Below, one piece after another: positions 52,997-63,532 of a stretch of 64,000 bases of DNA (the stretch's first letter is position 1; the number at the start of each line of letters is the position of its first letter). The position numbers and the translations under genes are program-made. A model generated the notes under the pieces. It saw only the letters and a program-made list of their open reading frames with translations, did no database searches and was not told the origin of the DNA. Source of the stretch: Candidatus Binatia bacterium (GTDB taxonomy: Bacteria > Desulfobacterota > Binatia > HRBIN30); assembly GCA_026004215.1 (NCBI GenBank), contig BPIR01000003.1:62001-126000 (forward strand), in the 5' to 3' direction.

Positions 52997-54019
52997 ATGG
53001 CGATGGTGTCGCACGTGACGCAAGCCCTCCGGTGCTTGGTGGAGGGGAGAGACCTCAGCGCCACCGAGGCCGATGCGACCATGCGGGAAGTGATGGGCGG
53101 TCAGGTGAGTCCGACTTTGCTGGCGGCCTTGCTGGTGGCGTGGCGGATGAAGGGCGAGACGGTGGACGAGCTGATCGGGGCCGCACGGGCACTGCGGGCG
53201 TATGCGGACCGGATTGAGCCGTCGCGTCCCGTGATCGATACCTGTGGCACCGGCGGTGACGGCCGCGGTACCTTCAACATCTCTACGGCTGCTGCTCTGA
53301 TTGCCGCGGCAGCGGGAGCCGCGGTGGCCAAACACGGAAATCGGGCAGTATCGGGCAAGGTCGGTGGCGCAGATATTTTGGAAGCTCTCGGGGTACGGAT
53401 CGATTTGCCCCCCGAAGCCGTGCGGGCGTGCATCGAGAGCACGGGTTTCGGGTTCCTGTTTGCGCCTCGGTTTCATCCAGCGATGCGCCACGTTGCCGCC
53501 GTTCGCCGAGAGCTCGGATTGCGGACCATTTTCAACTTGCTCGGGCCGCTGGCAAACCCGGCGGGTGCGCGACGGCAAGTCGTGGGGGTGTTTGGTCGGG
53601 AGTGGCTGGAGCCGGTAGCGCGTGCCTTGGGAGCGCTGGGGGCGGAACACGCCATGGTCGTGCACAGCGAAGACGGTTTGGACGAAATTTCCCTGTCTGC
53701 TCGGACCTTCGTGTGCGAGTGGCGCGATGGTGCCGTACGGGCGTGGACGTTGGATCCCGCCCTTTGGGGTTTTTCCGTTTACCCCCCAGATGCCTTCGTG
53801 TGTGCGGACCTGGAAGAGGCGGTGCAACGCATGCGCTCGGTGCTGCGCGGCGAGCCCGGTCCGTGCACGGAAGTCGCTCAACTCAATGCTGCTGCCGCCC
53901 TGTATGTCGCAGGGATGGCGCCGGCAATAGAACACGGTATTGTACTGGCACGCACGGCTGTGGCGCAAGGTCTTGCCTGGGAGAAATTGCAGGAGGTGGT
54001 GCGATGCACCAACCGATGA
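52997..54019 (+). CDS. trpD: Anthranilate phosphoribosyltransferase
   Basis: The 340-residue product has CGTGGDGRGTFNIST, AKHGNRAVSGKVGGADILE and FNLLGPLANPAGARRQVVGV, the TrpD PRPP and anthranilate motifs. It transfers a phosphoribosyl group to anthranilate. The stop of trpG directly abuts the ATG, and trpC overlaps its 3' end by 16 bp. Confidence 0.95.
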   Translation: MAMVSHVTQALRCLVEGRDLSATEADATMREVMGGQVSPTLLAALLVAWRMKGETVDELIGAARALRAYADRIEPSRPVIDTCGTGGDGRGTFNISTAAALIAAAAGAAVAKHGNRAVSGKVGGADILEALGVRIDLPPEAVRACIESTGFGFLFAPRFHPAMRHVAAVRRELGLRTIFNLLGPLANPAGARRQVVGVFGREWLEPVARALGALGAEHAMVVHSEDGLDEISLSARTFVCEWRDGAVRAWTLDPALWGFSVYPPDAFVCADLEEAVQRMRSVLRGEPGPCTEVAQLNAAAALYVAGMAPAIEHGIVLARTAVAQGLAWEKLQEVVRCTNR

Positions 54020-54789
54020 TTCTCGATCGGATTCTCGCCGCCAAACGTGCGGAAGTGCAGGAAGCGAAAACAAGAATGTCCGAAGCGGATTTGCGCCGTG
54101 TGGATCTGTACCAAGCTCCGCGTCGCGACTTTTGGGCAGCGTTGCAGGGAAGAAGGGCCATTATTGCCGAGGTCAAAAAAGCCTCGCCATCGAAAGGGAT
54201 CATGTGCCCCAATTTCGATCCGGTGGCATTGGCGCGCAGTTACGCGTCGGGAGGGGCGGCAGCAATTTCGGTTTTGACCGAGTCTCAGTTCTTTCTCGGC
54301 CATCTGAACCATCTACGCGAGGTTCGCGCCGCAGTAGCCTTGCCCCTTCTCCGCAAAGATTTCGTGTTCGACCCGTATCAGTTGCACGAAGCGCGCGCAT
54401 GGGGTGCGGATGCTGTGTTACTCATCGTGCGCGCCCTCGACCTGCCTACCTTGGCGCGTTTGCTTCGCGAGGCGGAAGCACTGGAACTCGCTGCCCTCGT
54501 GGAGGTTCACGATGAGAACGAGGTCGAAGCGGCTTTGTCTGCTGGGGCGCGCCTCATTGGCATCAACAATCGCGACTTGGCAACCTTCTCGACATCCACT
54601 GCCGTTACCGAAAAGCTCGCTCCCAAAGTGTGTGGTGCGGGAAGGATGGTGGTGGCGGAAAGCGGCATCGAGACCCGGGCTGACATCGAGCGATTGGAGA
54701 GAGTCGGCGTGCGAGCGTTTTTGATCGGCGAGGCGCTGGTACGATCGGGAGATCCGGCGGCAAAACTCCGAGAATTGTTGAGCGCCTGA
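54004..54789 (+). CDS. trpC: Indole-3-glycerol phosphate synthase
   Basis: The 261-residue TIM-barrel protein has IIAEVKKASPSKG, LTESQFFLGHLNHL, PLLRKDFVFDPYQ, GINNRDLATF and ESGIETRADI, all TrpC landmarks. It closes the ring to indole-glycerol phosphate. The ATG at 54004 lies within the end of trpD after GGAGGTGGTG, so translation is probably coupled. Confidence 0.95.
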   Translation: MHQPMILDRILAAKRAEVQEAKTRMSEADLRRVDLYQAPRRDFWAALQGRRAIIAEVKKASPSKGIMCPNFDPVALARSYASGGAAAISVLTESQFFLGHLNHLREVRAAVALPLLRKDFVFDPYQLHEARAWGADAVLLIVRALDLPTLARLLREAEALELAALVEVHDENEVEAALSAGARLIGINNRDLATFSTSTAVTEKLAPKVCGAGRMVVAESGIETRADIERLERVGVRAFLIGEALVRSGDPAAKLRELLSA

Positions 54790-54801
54790 GCAGCATCGGT
54801 G

Positions 54802-55413
54802 ATGGTACGGGTGAAAATTTGCGGGATTACCACGATCGAAGACGCCCGGCAGGCGGTCGCGGCCGGTGCAGACTGGATCGGGCTCAACTTTTACCCCGCC
54901 AGCCCTCGCTCCGTGGATCCGGACCGGGCGCGAGAAATTGTTACTGTGCTGGGCAAACGGGTGCAAATCGTCGGTGTGTTCGTAAATGCATCGCGTTCCG
55001 AAGTGCAGGAAATCGTCGAGAGCGTGGGGCTAGACCTGTTGCAGTTTCACGGAGACGAGTCTCCCAGCTATTGCAGCGGGTGGCCGCGGCCGGTCATCAA
55101 GGCCTTGCGCATGCGCGGGCGGGAGGATCTCGATCGGGCGCAAGCATACCGGGTGGACTACTTGTTGGTGGATGCACATGCGAGCGGGCACTACGGGGGT
55201 ACGGGGAAAACCGTGGACTGGGCGTTGGTGGGCGCGTGGAAGCCGCCGGCCAAGTTGATTCTCGCCGGCGGGCTCGATCCGGACAATGTCGCTGAAGCCG
55301 TGCGCATCGTGCGACCCTTTGGGGTGGACGTCGCCAGCGGGGTGGAGCGGCGACCCGGGCAAAAGGACCCAGTGAAGATGAGGAGGTTTATCGAGAATGC
55401 AAAGGCTGCCTGA
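54802..55413 (+). CDS. trpF: Phosphoribosylanthranilate isomerase
   Basis: The 203-residue barrel has [46 protein letters not shown] and [14 protein letters not shown], the TrpF motifs. The in-frame GTG at 54799 is an alternative start. The end overlaps trpB by 17 bp. Confidence 0.94.
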   Translation: MVRVKICGITTIEDARQAVAAGADWIGLNFYPASPRSVDPDRAREIVTVLGKRVQIVGVFVNASRSEVQEIVESVGLDLLQFHGDESPSYCSGWPRPVIKALRMRGREDLDRAQAYRVDYLLVDAHASGHYGGTGKTVDWALVGAWKPPAKLILAGGLDPDNVAEAVRIVRPFGVDVASGVERRPGQKDPVKMRRFIENAKAA

Positions 55414-56590
55414 TCGGCGCGGCCACTTTGGAATCTTCGGCGGCCGGTACGTCGCCGAGACGTTGATGCCTGCGTTGCTCGAACTCGAGCAAGCCTATCG
55501 ACGCATCTCTCGCGACCGCGGGTTTCGCCGGGAACTGCATGCGTACCTAACGGATTACGCCGGAAGAGAAACGCCACTGTATTTCGCCGAGCGGCTCACG
55601 ACCAAGCTCGGCGGGGCGAAAATTTACCTCAAACGAGAAGACCTTTGTCATACGGGATCGCACAAGATCAACAATGCCTTGGGCCAGGCGTTGTTGGCTC
55701 GGCGAATGGGAAAGCAACGGTTGATTGCAGAGACCGGGGCTGGCCAGCATGGCGTGGCTACGGCCACAGTAGCGGCGCTGCTCGGTTTTCCTTGCGAGGT
55801 GTTCATGGGTAGCGAGGATGTCCGGCGGCAGTCGCTCAATGTATTCCGCATGAAGCTGCTCGGGGCACAAGTCAAAGCGGTGTCCTCCGGCAGTGCGACG
55901 CTGAAGGATGCGATCAACGAGGCCTTGCGGGATTGGGTGACACACGTAGAGACAACATATTACCTCGTGGGTTCGACGATGTCCGCCCATCCCTACCCCA
56001 TGATCGTGCGCGACTTTCAGTCGGTGATTGGCCGAGAGACCAAACGCCAGATTTTGCGCCGCGAAGGGCGCCTTCCGGACTATCTCGTTGCCTGTGTTGG
56101 TGGGGGCAGCAACGCGATGGGTTTGTTCTACCCGTTCCTGGACGATCCCCAAGTCCGGCTGGTCGGAGTCGAAGGTGGCGGCAAGGGTTTGCACACGGGA
56201 GAGCACGCAGCGTCCATCAGTGCGGGCTCGGTGGGTATCCTGCACGGAAAGAAGACATACATTTTGCAAGACGAAACGGGCCAAATCCGTCCGGCTCATT
56301 CGATCTCTGCGGGCCTAGATTACCCGGGCGTGGGCCCGGAACATGCCTATTTGCATTTCACGGGTCGGGCGCAGTACGTAGCGGTGACCGACGACGAAGC
56401 TTTGGAAGCGTTTCAACTGTTGTCGGAGACAGAGGGCATTATCCCGGCTTTAGAGAGTGCGCACGCAGTGGCGTATGCCACCAAACTGGCGGCAACCCTC
56501 GAGCGCGGGCAAATCATTGTGGTCAACCTTTCGGGCCGCGGGGACAAGGACATGGGGACCGTGGCCGAGGCTTTGGGGGTGACGCTGTGA
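55397..56590 (+). CDS. trpB: Tryptophan synthase beta chain
   Basis: The 397-residue product has [13 protein letters not shown] with the PLP-binding Lys, [24 protein letters not shown] and ESAHAVAY. It joins indole with serine. The stop overlaps the trpA start codon. Confidence 0.96.
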   Translation: MQRLPDRRGHFGIFGGRYVAETLMPALLELEQAYRRISRDRGFRRELHAYLTDYAGRETPLYFAERLTTKLGGAKIYLKREDLCHTGSHKINNALGQALLARRMGKQRLIAETGAGQHGVATATVAALLGFPCEVFMGSEDVRRQSLNVFRMKLLGAQVKAVSSGSATLKDAINEALRDWVTHVETTYYLVGSTMSAHPYPMIVRDFQSVIGRETKRQILRREGRLPDYLVACVGGGSNAMGLFYPFLDDPQVRLVGVEGGGKGLHTGEHAASISAGSVGILHGKKTYILQDETGQIRPAHSISAGLDYPGVGPEHAYLHFTGRAQYVAVTDDEALEAFQLLSETEGIIPALESAHAVAYATKLAATLERGQIIVVNLSGRGDKDMGTVAEALGVTL

Positions 56591-57444
56591 GCGACTGCGG
56601 GGACGGCCGGCAACTATCGCGCCGCGTGAATCGCATAGATCGAGTGTTTGCCGAGTTGCGCCAACGCGGCGAGGTGGCGCTGGTTCCCTTTTTGACTCTA
56701 GGTGACCCCGATGTGTCCACGACCTTGGAGCTCATGCGCCGAGTCGCCGAGGCTGGGGCGGACTTGATCGAACTTGGCGTGCCATTCTCCGACCCGACGG
56801 CCGATGGTCCTGTTCTTCAGCATTCGCTGGAAGTGGGGCTGCGAGCGGGGGCGACGTTGCCACGAGCGTTAGAGACTGTGCAAGAGTTTCGGCGTTTGTC
56901 GGAAACACCTGTGGTCCTGTACGGCTATTACAACCCGATTTTCCGCTACGGGGTCGAAGCGTTCGCCCGCGATGCGGCGCGGGCAGGTGTGGATGGACTG
57001 CTGGTCGTAGACTTGCCGCCGGACGAAGCCCAGGAACTGCTGCGGTGGAGTCGCCCTGCCGGCTTGCACTTCGTTTGTTTGCTGGCGCCGACAAGCGGGC
57101 CGGACCGAGTGCGGGTCGTGCTCCAGCATGCGGCGGGGTTCATTTACTACGTTTCGGTCACCGGTGTGACTGGTGTCAAACCCATTCAGCCTTGGGAGGT
57201 GCGGCCCGCGATCATGTCGCTACGCGAGCAGACGTGTTTGCCCATCGGGGTCGGGTTTGGGATTTCCACCACCGAGCAGGCGGCAGCCGTGGCGGAGTTC
57301 GCCGATGCGGTGGTTGTGGGCAGCGCCATTATGCGGCTGGTGGATCAACATCGAGGCACGGCAGGCCTGGGCGGCGAAGTGGCCGAGTTCGTCCGGCGGT
57401 TAAAGCGGGCCATCCTGGAAGTACGGCAGGCGAAGGCGGTTTGA
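56587..57444 (+). CDS. trpA: Tryptophan synthase alpha chain
   Basis: The 285-residue barrel has [43 protein letters not shown] and GFGISTTEQ, typical of TrpA. It releases indole inside the alpha-beta complex. The GTG at 56587 overlaps trpB by GTGA; a later GTG at 56626 is possible. Confidence 0.94.
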   Translation: MSDCGDGRQLSRRVNRIDRVFAELRQRGEVALVPFLTLGDPDVSTTLELMRRVAEAGADLIELGVPFSDPTADGPVLQHSLEVGLRAGATLPRALETVQEFRRLSETPVVLYGYYNPIFRYGVEAFARDAARAGVDGLLVVDLPPDEAQELLRWSRPAGLHFVCLLAPTSGPDRVRVVLQHAAGFIYYVSVTGVTGVKPIQPWEVRPAIMSLREQTCLPIGVGFGISTTEQAAAVAEFADAVVVGSAIMRLVDQHRGTAGLGGEVAEFVRRLKRAILEVRQAKAV

Positions 57445-57463
57445 AGAGTCATCGGGCCCGGAA

Positions 57464-58780
57464 ATGGTGGGAAACACGTACCCAGAGCTCTTGGACTGGC
57501 TCTTCCAGCTCGAGGCGCGCAAGGGCATGGACTTCAAGCTCGAGCGCATCGAGCTGGTGCTCCGGGAACTAGGCCATCCCGAGCGGAAGTACCCGGTTGT
57601 CCACATTGCGGGCACAAATGGCAAGGGGTCGGTGGCAGCCATGCTCCACGCGATGGCGCGTGCCGCCGGACTCGATGCCGGCCTGTACACTTCCCCCCAT
57701 CTCGTCCGCTTTACGGAGCGCATTCGCGTGGGTGATCGAGAGATCGCCCCCGAGGAGGTGGTGGAGTGCGCCAAGGTGGTGTACCGTGCAGCGACCGCGC
57801 GTGGAATCGAGCTGACATTTTTCGAGTTCACGACGGTTCTTGCGTTCCTGTATTTTGCCGAATGCCGGGTGCCGCTGGCGGTGGTGGAAGTGGGGTTGGG
57901 AGGGCGATTGGATGCCACCAATGTGGTCGCGCCGGAGGTGGCGGTCATTACCAGCATCGGTTTGGATCATCAGGAGTTTCTCGGAGACACGATCGAGGCA
58001 ATTGCGTGGGAAAAGGCGGGAATCATCAAAGAACGCTGTCCGGTGGTGGCTGGTCCGTTGTCCCCAGTTGCGCGCCGTGTGATTGCGGAGCGGGCGCGGC
58101 AGCAAAACGCCCCGGTCTGGTGGGCGGGGAAGGATTTCGGATGGGAAGGGGATGACCGTTGCTGGTCGTTCCGGGGCCTGGGTGTGGACTTGCGCGAGGT
58201 TGCGTTGGGATTACGCGGGCGGCATCAATGTGAAAATGCAGCAGTGGCGGTGGCGGCGGCACAGTTACTCCCGGACTCGCTGCGGTGGTCCGCCGAGGTT
58301 TGCCGGGCGGGCTTGGAACAAGTGCGTTGGCCAGGGAGACTCGAAATCGTGTCGCGGGAGCCGCTGATTGTTTTGGATGGAGCGCACAACGGGGATGGCG
58401 TTCGGGCTGTGGTTGCAGCGTTGCCCGGCTTGGTCGAACAGCGGCGCGTGCGATTGTTGTTTGGCGTGATGGCGGACAAGGACTGGAGGGACATGATTCA
58501 ACTTCTGGCGCCAGTCGTGTGCGAGGTCGTGGTGACGCGCGTTCCTGTGCGACGGTCTGCGGATCCGAGTCTTGTCGCGGCTGCATGGCGCGAGTTGGTG
58601 CCGGCGCGTGTCGAGGAAAATGTAGAGGCCGCCCTTGCCACCGCACGGGCGGGGCTACAGAACGACCAAGCGTTGCTGGTTACAGGTTCGTTGTTCTTGG
58701 TGGGGGCGGTGCGTCAGGTGTTGGAGCGCCAGCAGAGCGGCTTTGATACGATCCGAGGCACGGTGCGTGCGAACGCTTGA
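57464..58780 (+). CDS. folC: Bifunctional dihydrofolate/folylpolyglutamate synthase
   Basis: The 438-residue ligase has the P-loop GTNGKGSVAAML, YTSPHLVRFTERIRV, EVGLGGRLDATN, HQEFLGDTIEAIAWEKAGI and LDGAHN. It adds glutamate to folates. It comes 19 bp after trpA. In many Proteobacteria accD lies between trpA and folC; it is missing here. Its end overlaps lptD by 14 bp. Confidence 0.93.
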   Translation: MVGNTYPELLDWLFQLEARKGMDFKLERIELVLRELGHPERKYPVVHIAGTNGKGSVAAMLHAMARAAGLDAGLYTSPHLVRFTERIRVGDREIAPEEVVECAKVVYRAATARGIELTFFEFTTVLAFLYFAECRVPLAVVEVGLGGRLDATNVVAPEVAVITSIGLDHQEFLGDTIEAIAWEKAGIIKERCPVVAGPLSPVARRVIAERARQQNAPVWWAGKDFGWEGDDRCWSFRGLGVDLREVALGLRGRHQCENAAVAVAAAQLLPDSLRWSAEVCRAGLEQVRWPGRLEIVSREPLIVLDGAHNGDGVRAVVAALPGLVEQRRVRLLFGVMADKDWRDMIQLLAPVVCEVVVTRVPVRRSADPSLVAAAWRELVPARVEENVEAALATARAGLQNDQALLVTGSLFLVGAVRQVLERQQSGFDTIRGTVRANA

Positions 58781-61013
58781 ACGCTGGCGATGGGTTCGAT
58801 TGCTGGAACGAGTTGCAGTAGCTTGGTTGCTATTCACAACCCTGCTGCCGGAGCAAAGTAGCTCGCAGGAGTTGCCCTCGGATCTACCGGTTCAAATCGA
58901 GGCGGACACACTCGCGTACGATCGCGACAGAGACTTGGTGACGGCGAGCGGTCATGTGATCGTGCGCTATGGCGAGGCGGAACTTCGGGCAGACAAGATT
59001 ACGGTGGAGCGAGCGACCTCGGTCGTCGAGGCAGAGGGTAACGTTCGGCTGGAAAGCCCCGAAGGTGTATTGTTCGCGGACCGTGCCCGCGTTGACCTGG
59101 AGCAGGAAGTCGGTGCGCTGTACGGAGCCGCACTGCGGTCGCGCCAAATGCAGTATTCTCTGTGGGGAAGCAAGATCGAAAAGTTTCCGGGACAGCAATA
59201 TCGAATCATGAACGGCCGGTTCACCACCTGCAATTGTGAGACCGGAAGGCAAAGCTGGAGTATCGCGGCGCGGGACCTGGCAGTCACCATTGACGGATAC
59301 GCGGTCGGACGGGGAGCGACCTTCAACGTCTTGGATGTTCCTGTGCTCTACCTGCCGCGCATTGTGTTTCCGGTCCAGCGGGAGAGGCAAAGCGGTTTCT
59401 TGATGCCCCGCTTTGGCGCCTCGAACCAGCGTGGATTCCAAACGGTGGTTCCGTTTTACTGGGCCATCGACCGCAGTCGTGAGGCGACGGTGGGTCTGGA
59501 CCTGGAGACCGGTGCCCGCGTTGGTGCGCTCTTGGAATATCGCTACCGTGCGAGTCTCGACGATCGCGGCACGGTGGCCGCCTCGTATTTCAATGAATTG
59601 CTGCGAAGCGATCGGCTGCGTGGACAGACCACCGTTCCGCAAGACCGCTGGAGCGTGCTGACCAACTTGGATCATCGCGTCGGCTCAAATGTGAGTTTGT
59701 ATCTCGATTCGAACCTTGTGAGCGACGACCAGTTTTTCCGCGAAATCAACACCTACTCGTTCGAACGCGGGCGCACGGTACTCATGCGCACGTTGCCGTA
59801 CACGGTGTCGCGAGCCGGCGGGAGTTACGTGTTTTCACGTTCCATCCTCTCGTTCGATGCGGCGTATTTTCAGGATTTGACGGACCAGTTGCAATCGCGC
59901 ACGGTCCAGACGGTACCGCGTTTGAGTTGGGCTGGACAGGTGCCCTTGCGGCGATGGTTGACCGCCGATTGGGCGGCAGACTGGACGGAGTTTGAGCGGG
60001 CCCAGGGGCCGGCGGGGGCGCGGCTTCTCGCCCGGCCCCGAATTGTTGCCACGCTCCCCCTAGCCCCTTGGGGTTATGGGTCGCTAGCCGTACGGTTTTG
60101 GGAAACGGGCTACCTCTTGCATCGGGCCGAACCGCTGGCCGCTCCGGGGCCTTCGCCGACAATTTCCTCCCGCTCCCACCGCGAACAGGTGGAGGTGCGG
60201 GCAGAGGCCAGTACGACATTCGAGCGTGTGTACAACTTTCGCCGGTGGGGGCTGGATCGCCTCAAACACACGCTAGAGCCGGTAGCTCAGTACTACTTTG
60301 TTCCCGCTGTGCAGCAAGACGACTTGCCATTCTTCGATCGCTTCGACCGGATCAACCGGCGCAACACCATGGCGTGGGGTATGGTGAGCCGGTTGATTGG
60401 GCGATTTCCCGCGTCGGAGCAGGAGGACACCAACTCGAGCCGCAGCAGTACGAGGGAACTGGCACGCTTTTCGTTGCTGCAGGCGTACGACTTGGAGCGG
60501 GTGATTCCGCCGTTGACGCAAAGGCTCACCGAAAGCCATCTGTCGGATTTGGACATTGCCGGAAGGATCAATCCGAATCGCTTTTTGTCTGTCCGCTTTG
60601 CGGGCACGCTGGATACGCAGGCCCAGGAGTTCAGCTCGACTCAGGTGGCTCTGTTTGCGGAAGACCCCCGCGAGCCGGACAGCGCGGCGGGCCGCAGGCT
60701 GGCGACACGTACCAGTGCGGGGATCGGCTACCGTTTGCTCGCCAACAACGTGCTCCAGCAAATCGATGCGAACCTTGTGTTCCGACTCACGGAGTGGGCG
60801 GGTGTTTCGTACGCCACCCGGTACAACGTGGCGGCCAGCCGTTTTCTCGAGAACTACGTTGGGTTGCGGTTCGTATCCCTTTGCGATTGTTGGGCTTTGG
60901 ACTTTGCTGTTTCCAACCGGACCAACCCCAACGAAACAGAAGCGCGCTTGCAGCTCACATTGGTCGGGCTATCGAGTACGCGCCAAGCGTCGCGTGTGGC
61001 TGTTGCGCCGTGA
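58767..61013 (+). CDS. lptD: LPS-assembly protein LptD
   Basis: The start at GTG 58767 (GAGG upstream) gives 748 residues with a signal peptide ending near SSSQ. An OstA-like beta-jellyroll region (VQIEADTLAYDRDRDLVTAS, LRADKITVE, VVEAEGNVRL) precedes a large barrel ending in WALDFAVSNRTNPNE and LQLTLVGL. Cys pairs (CNCETG and CDCW) could form the disulfide needed for LptD maturation. It inserts LPS into the outer leaflet. Confidence 0.9.
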   Translation: MRTLERWRWVRLLERVAVAWLLFTTLLPEQSSSQELPSDLPVQIEADTLAYDRDRDLVTASGHVIVRYGEAELRADKITVERATSVVEAEGNVRLESPEGVLFADRARVDLEQEVGALYGAALRSRQMQYSLWGSKIEKFPGQQYRIMNGRFTTCNCETGRQSWSIAARDLAVTIDGYAVGRGATFNVLDVPVLYLPRIVFPVQRERQSGFLMPRFGASNQRGFQTVVPFYWAIDRSREATVGLDLETGARVGALLEYRYRASLDDRGTVAASYFNELLRSDRLRGQTTVPQDRWSVLTNLDHRVGSNVSLYLDSNLVSDDQFFREINTYSFERGRTVLMRTLPYTVSRAGGSYVFSRSILSFDAAYFQDLTDQLQSRTVQTVPRLSWAGQVPLRRWLTADWAADWTEFERAQGPAGARLLARPRIVATLPLAPWGYGSLAVRFWETGYLLHRAEPLAAPGPSPTISSRSHREQVEVRAEASTTFERVYNFRRWGLDRLKHTLEPVAQYYFVPAVQQDDLPFFDRFDRINRRNTMAWGMVSRLIGRFPASEQEDTNSSRSSTRELARFSLLQAYDLERVIPPLTQRLTESHLSDLDIAGRINPNRFLSVRFAGTLDTQAQEFSSTQVALFAEDPREPDSAAGRRLATRTSAGIGYRLLANNVLQQIDANLVFRLTEWAGVSYATRYNVAASRFLENYVGLRFVSLCDCWALDFAVSNRTNPNETEARLQLTLVGLSSTRQASRVAVAP

Positions 61014-61038
61014 AAACGTTCGCGCGGCGACGGCAAAC

Positions 61039-62088
61039 TTAAAACGAACTGGGGAGCACAATCACATCGCCCTGAAGCGCGCCGCCAATGAAGTGCGCCG
61101 GCAGTGCGGTTGTGCCAAAGCCGTTACCGCGGGATTCTTCGGCCACTATGAGCACACCCGTACCTTGGGTGATCGAACGCGAGGGTACCGGACGAATTCG
61201 GGTTTGCCCGGCGATCGTGCCTTGAACCCCAAAGTGGAACACCGAGCGCGTAGGATCTGGGCGGCTGTCGATCCAGGTCAAAGGCAGATCGGAAAAGCAC
61301 GTCACTTCTAGGCTGGCGGATAACCGTTGTTCGAATTCGTTGAACGTTTCGAAGAGCAGATTGGTGGTCACGGGCTGGGCGCGTTCGAAGTCTGCGCTGC
61401 AGGGAACGAACGTGACGGTCGTGCTCACGGGCACGCCGGTGACCGGGTCCGGCGCGTCTTGGTAAAAATGGTTGAGCAAGAGGATTCTGGGACAAGCACT
61501 GTATTCGCGATCGTCCAAGGCGAGAATTTTATCCCTATTGTTCGTGCCCATGGACCGGAATGTCACTCCCGGGTACTTCCAAATCGTACCGCTTTGTCGC
61601 TCCACGACGGTGGCTTCGCCGATCAAGGCGTTGCGCTGGCTCGGAGTGTCTCCTTCCTCGGTGACGAAGCAGCGCAGCTCCCCGATGAAACCTTCGGCCA
61701 GAGGCGGGATCAGCCCAGGGTGCAGGTCGGCGGGACGGCCATCGGAGGGCTGAGGGCCTAGTCCCGTACCGGCCACCCAGATGGTTGGTTGTTGGCGCGT
61801 GAGCGCAATCTGGAAATCCACGGCCTGCCACAGAGGCAAACCGCTACTCGGGTCCGGCGCAGCGTTGACGTAAATGCACAGGAGCGAGATGCGCACCCCA
61901 GTCGTGTTGCTAATTTGGATGATCGTGTCCCGTGCCGAGTCGCGGACCACCTTGGGAAACCAGACGACCGCGCCTGGCTGGTCCGTGCTCACCTCCGCAC
62001 GTGCCGATCCTAGAAGCACAGTGAGCAGGACGAGCAGGGCAGCCACGATCCGCCGAGTGTTGTTCGGCATCTCTACAGAGTGCTGCAT
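61039..62088 (-). CDS. Exported paralog family protein (FNEFEQR type), copy 1
   Basis: The 349-residue product starts at ATG 62088 after AGGAGC. A signal peptide (RIVAALLVLLTVLLGSARA) is followed by VVWFPKVVRDSARDTIIQIS, CIYVNA, FVPCSADFERA, FNEFEQRLSASLEVTC and IAGQTRIRPV. The same blocks occur in the next two genes. The function is unknown. The gene converges with lptD. Confidence 0.7.
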   Translation of the reverse strand: MQHSVEMPNNTRRIVAALLVLLTVLLGSARAEVSTDQPGAVVWFPKVVRDSARDTIIQISNTTGVRISLLCIYVNAAPDPSSGLPLWQAVDFQIALTRQQPTIWVAGTGLGPQPSDGRPADLHPGLIPPLAEGFIGELRCFVTEEGDTPSQRNALIGEATVVERQSGTIWKYPGVTFRSMGTNNRDKILALDDREYSACPRILLLNHFYQDAPDPVTGVPVSTTVTFVPCSADFERAQPVTTNLLFETFNEFEQRLSASLEVTCFSDLPLTWIDSRPDPTRSVFHFGVQGTIAGQTRIRPVPSRSITQGTGVLIVAEESRGNGFGTTALPAHFIGGALQGDVIVLPSSF

Positions 62089-62192
62089 GGGGTGCTCCTA
62101 GCGGACTCGAGTAAGCAATCGAAGGTCTGTCGTGACGGCCAAGCGTTTCGAGGAAGCCCGGATTGCGTGGGGTGCTCCTCGCGCCGGCAAAC

Positions 62193-62222
62193 AAAAAGGG
62201 CAGAAGCAAGTCGCTTCTGCCC
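62193..62222 (-). terminator. Intrinsic terminator of the second paralog gene
   Basis: Read on the minus strand, GGGCAGAAGC and GCTTCTGCCC form a perfect 10-bp stem with a 5-base loop, followed by TTTTTGTTT. It starts 29 bp after the stop of the gene at 62251-63486. Confidence 0.9.
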
Positions 62223-62250
62223 TCGGAGGATTCGGATTCCCGTCACGCGG

Positions 62251-63486
62251 CTAGTTGTTCGGGCTGAGGACGATGAAATCGGACCTGTCGCGCTCGCCGG
62301 TGAAGTGCACGTTCTCCGCGCTGCTGTTCACAACTCCCTGGTTGTTCAAGAACCGCTCTGCAACCACCATGATGCCGTTCGCGCGGTCGCCCTGCATGAC
62401 CGAGCGAATCCGAGTTTGGCCACTGAGCGTGCCTTGCACCGCGACACTGAAGATCGAGAACGCGTTGTCGGCCGTGCCGGGGCGAGTGTCAATGTCGGAG
62501 AGTTGCACCTCTCGGAAACAGGTGAAACGGGTGGAACTGGAAAAGCGTTGCTCGAATTCATTGAAAATCAGGAACTGCAGGACCGCACCGCCCAAGTTGT
62601 TCTCCTGCAAGAGAAAATCCTCACTGCAGGGAACGACCGTAATGTCCGTGGTCGCAGTTTGGGTCACGCCAGCACTGCCACCAGAAAAATGCGACGGGAT
62701 CACTGCCCCATCGAAGAAGTGGTTCAGGATCCAGACGTTCGGGCAGCCGTCGTACTCGGCGCCCGCACCGCCCAGCACCAAGGTGTCGTCTTGATCGTTG
62801 ACGGTGGTGGACTTCAAAGTAATCGCGTTGTACTTCCGGGCGTCGAGATCGTTCGAGGCACTGGAAACTGCCGACACAATTGTGGCATGCCCGGCCAGGT
62901 CACCGGCGGCGTTGTTCGCAGGGTTGAATCCAATCGTCGGGCGAAAGTCATCCGGGTTCACTTGCACGCATTTCAGTTCGCCGATGAATGGGTCCTCCGG
63001 AACAGGAGGAATGGAGGAGTCGCCGTTGGTTTGTCCCCCGGGCCCCTGAACTCCGCCAGTCAGCGGAAACGTCGTCAAACCGTCGGCCGCATTGAACGAA
63101 ATCGGCTGGCGCTTGGTCAGACGAAATCGGAAGTCCGTCTCTGTCCAGCCTTCGACACAGCGCCCCCCCGTGCCGCACCTCTGCGCCGCAGTTGCCGGCG
63201 TGCACGCTACGGTCGGCGCATTGCTGCAATGGCTGGTGGCATTCACCCAATAACACCGCGCGGCAATGATGGAGTTCGAGGTGTTGGTGATCTGGATTTC
63301 CGTGTCGGTTGGCCGGCCGAACAAAACGCCGCTGGTGTCTACAATAACTTTGGGAAAAACCAAAATGGCCCCAGAGCTGTCGGAGCCGATTTTGGCACTA
63401 GCCGGCAAGGCCGCCCACAAAAGTACCACCCCGAGTGCCAGGCCCCGGAACGCCCTGTCGAGCGTTGCTACCGTCATGGTCCTCAT
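62251..63486 (-). CDS. Exported paralog family protein (FNEFEQR type), copy 2
   Basis: The ATG at 63486 follows AAAGGAGACG. The 411-residue product has a signal peptide (ending ASA), then ILVFPKVIVDTSG and EIQITNTSNSII, CYWVNA, a Cys-rich insert, VVPCSEDFLL, FLIFNEFEQRFSSSTRFTC and LSGQTRIRSV. It is longer than copy 1 through inserts near residues 75-100 and 130-150. The longer in-frame start at 63612 would extend into the next gene and is rejected. Confidence 0.75.
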   Translation of the reverse strand: MRTMTVATLDRAFRGLALGVVLLWAALPASAKIGSDSSGAILVFPKVIVDTSGVLFGRPTDTEIQITNTSNSIIAARCYWVNATSHCSNAPTVACTPATAAQRCGTGGRCVEGWTETDFRFRLTKRQPISFNAADGLTTFPLTGGVQGPGGQTNGDSSIPPVPEDPFIGELKCVQVNPDDFRPTIGFNPANNAAGDLAGHATIVSAVSSASNDLDARKYNAITLKSTTVNDQDDTLVLGGAGAEYDGCPNVWILNHFFDGAVIPSHFSGGSAGVTQTATTDITVVPCSEDFLLQENNLGGAVLQFLIFNEFEQRFSSSTRFTCFREVQLSDIDTRPGTADNAFSIFSVAVQGTLSGQTRIRSVMQGDRANGIMVVAERFLNNQGVVNSSAENVHFTGERDRSDFIVLSPNN

Positions 63487-63532
63487 CACGTCGTCTCCTT
63501 TCCTCACCACCTGCAAATGGCCCCTCATGACG

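Noticed and set aside
60276..60295. tRNA-like GGTAGCTCAG
   Set aside because: It lies inside the lptD coding frame and lacks the rest of a cloverleaf.
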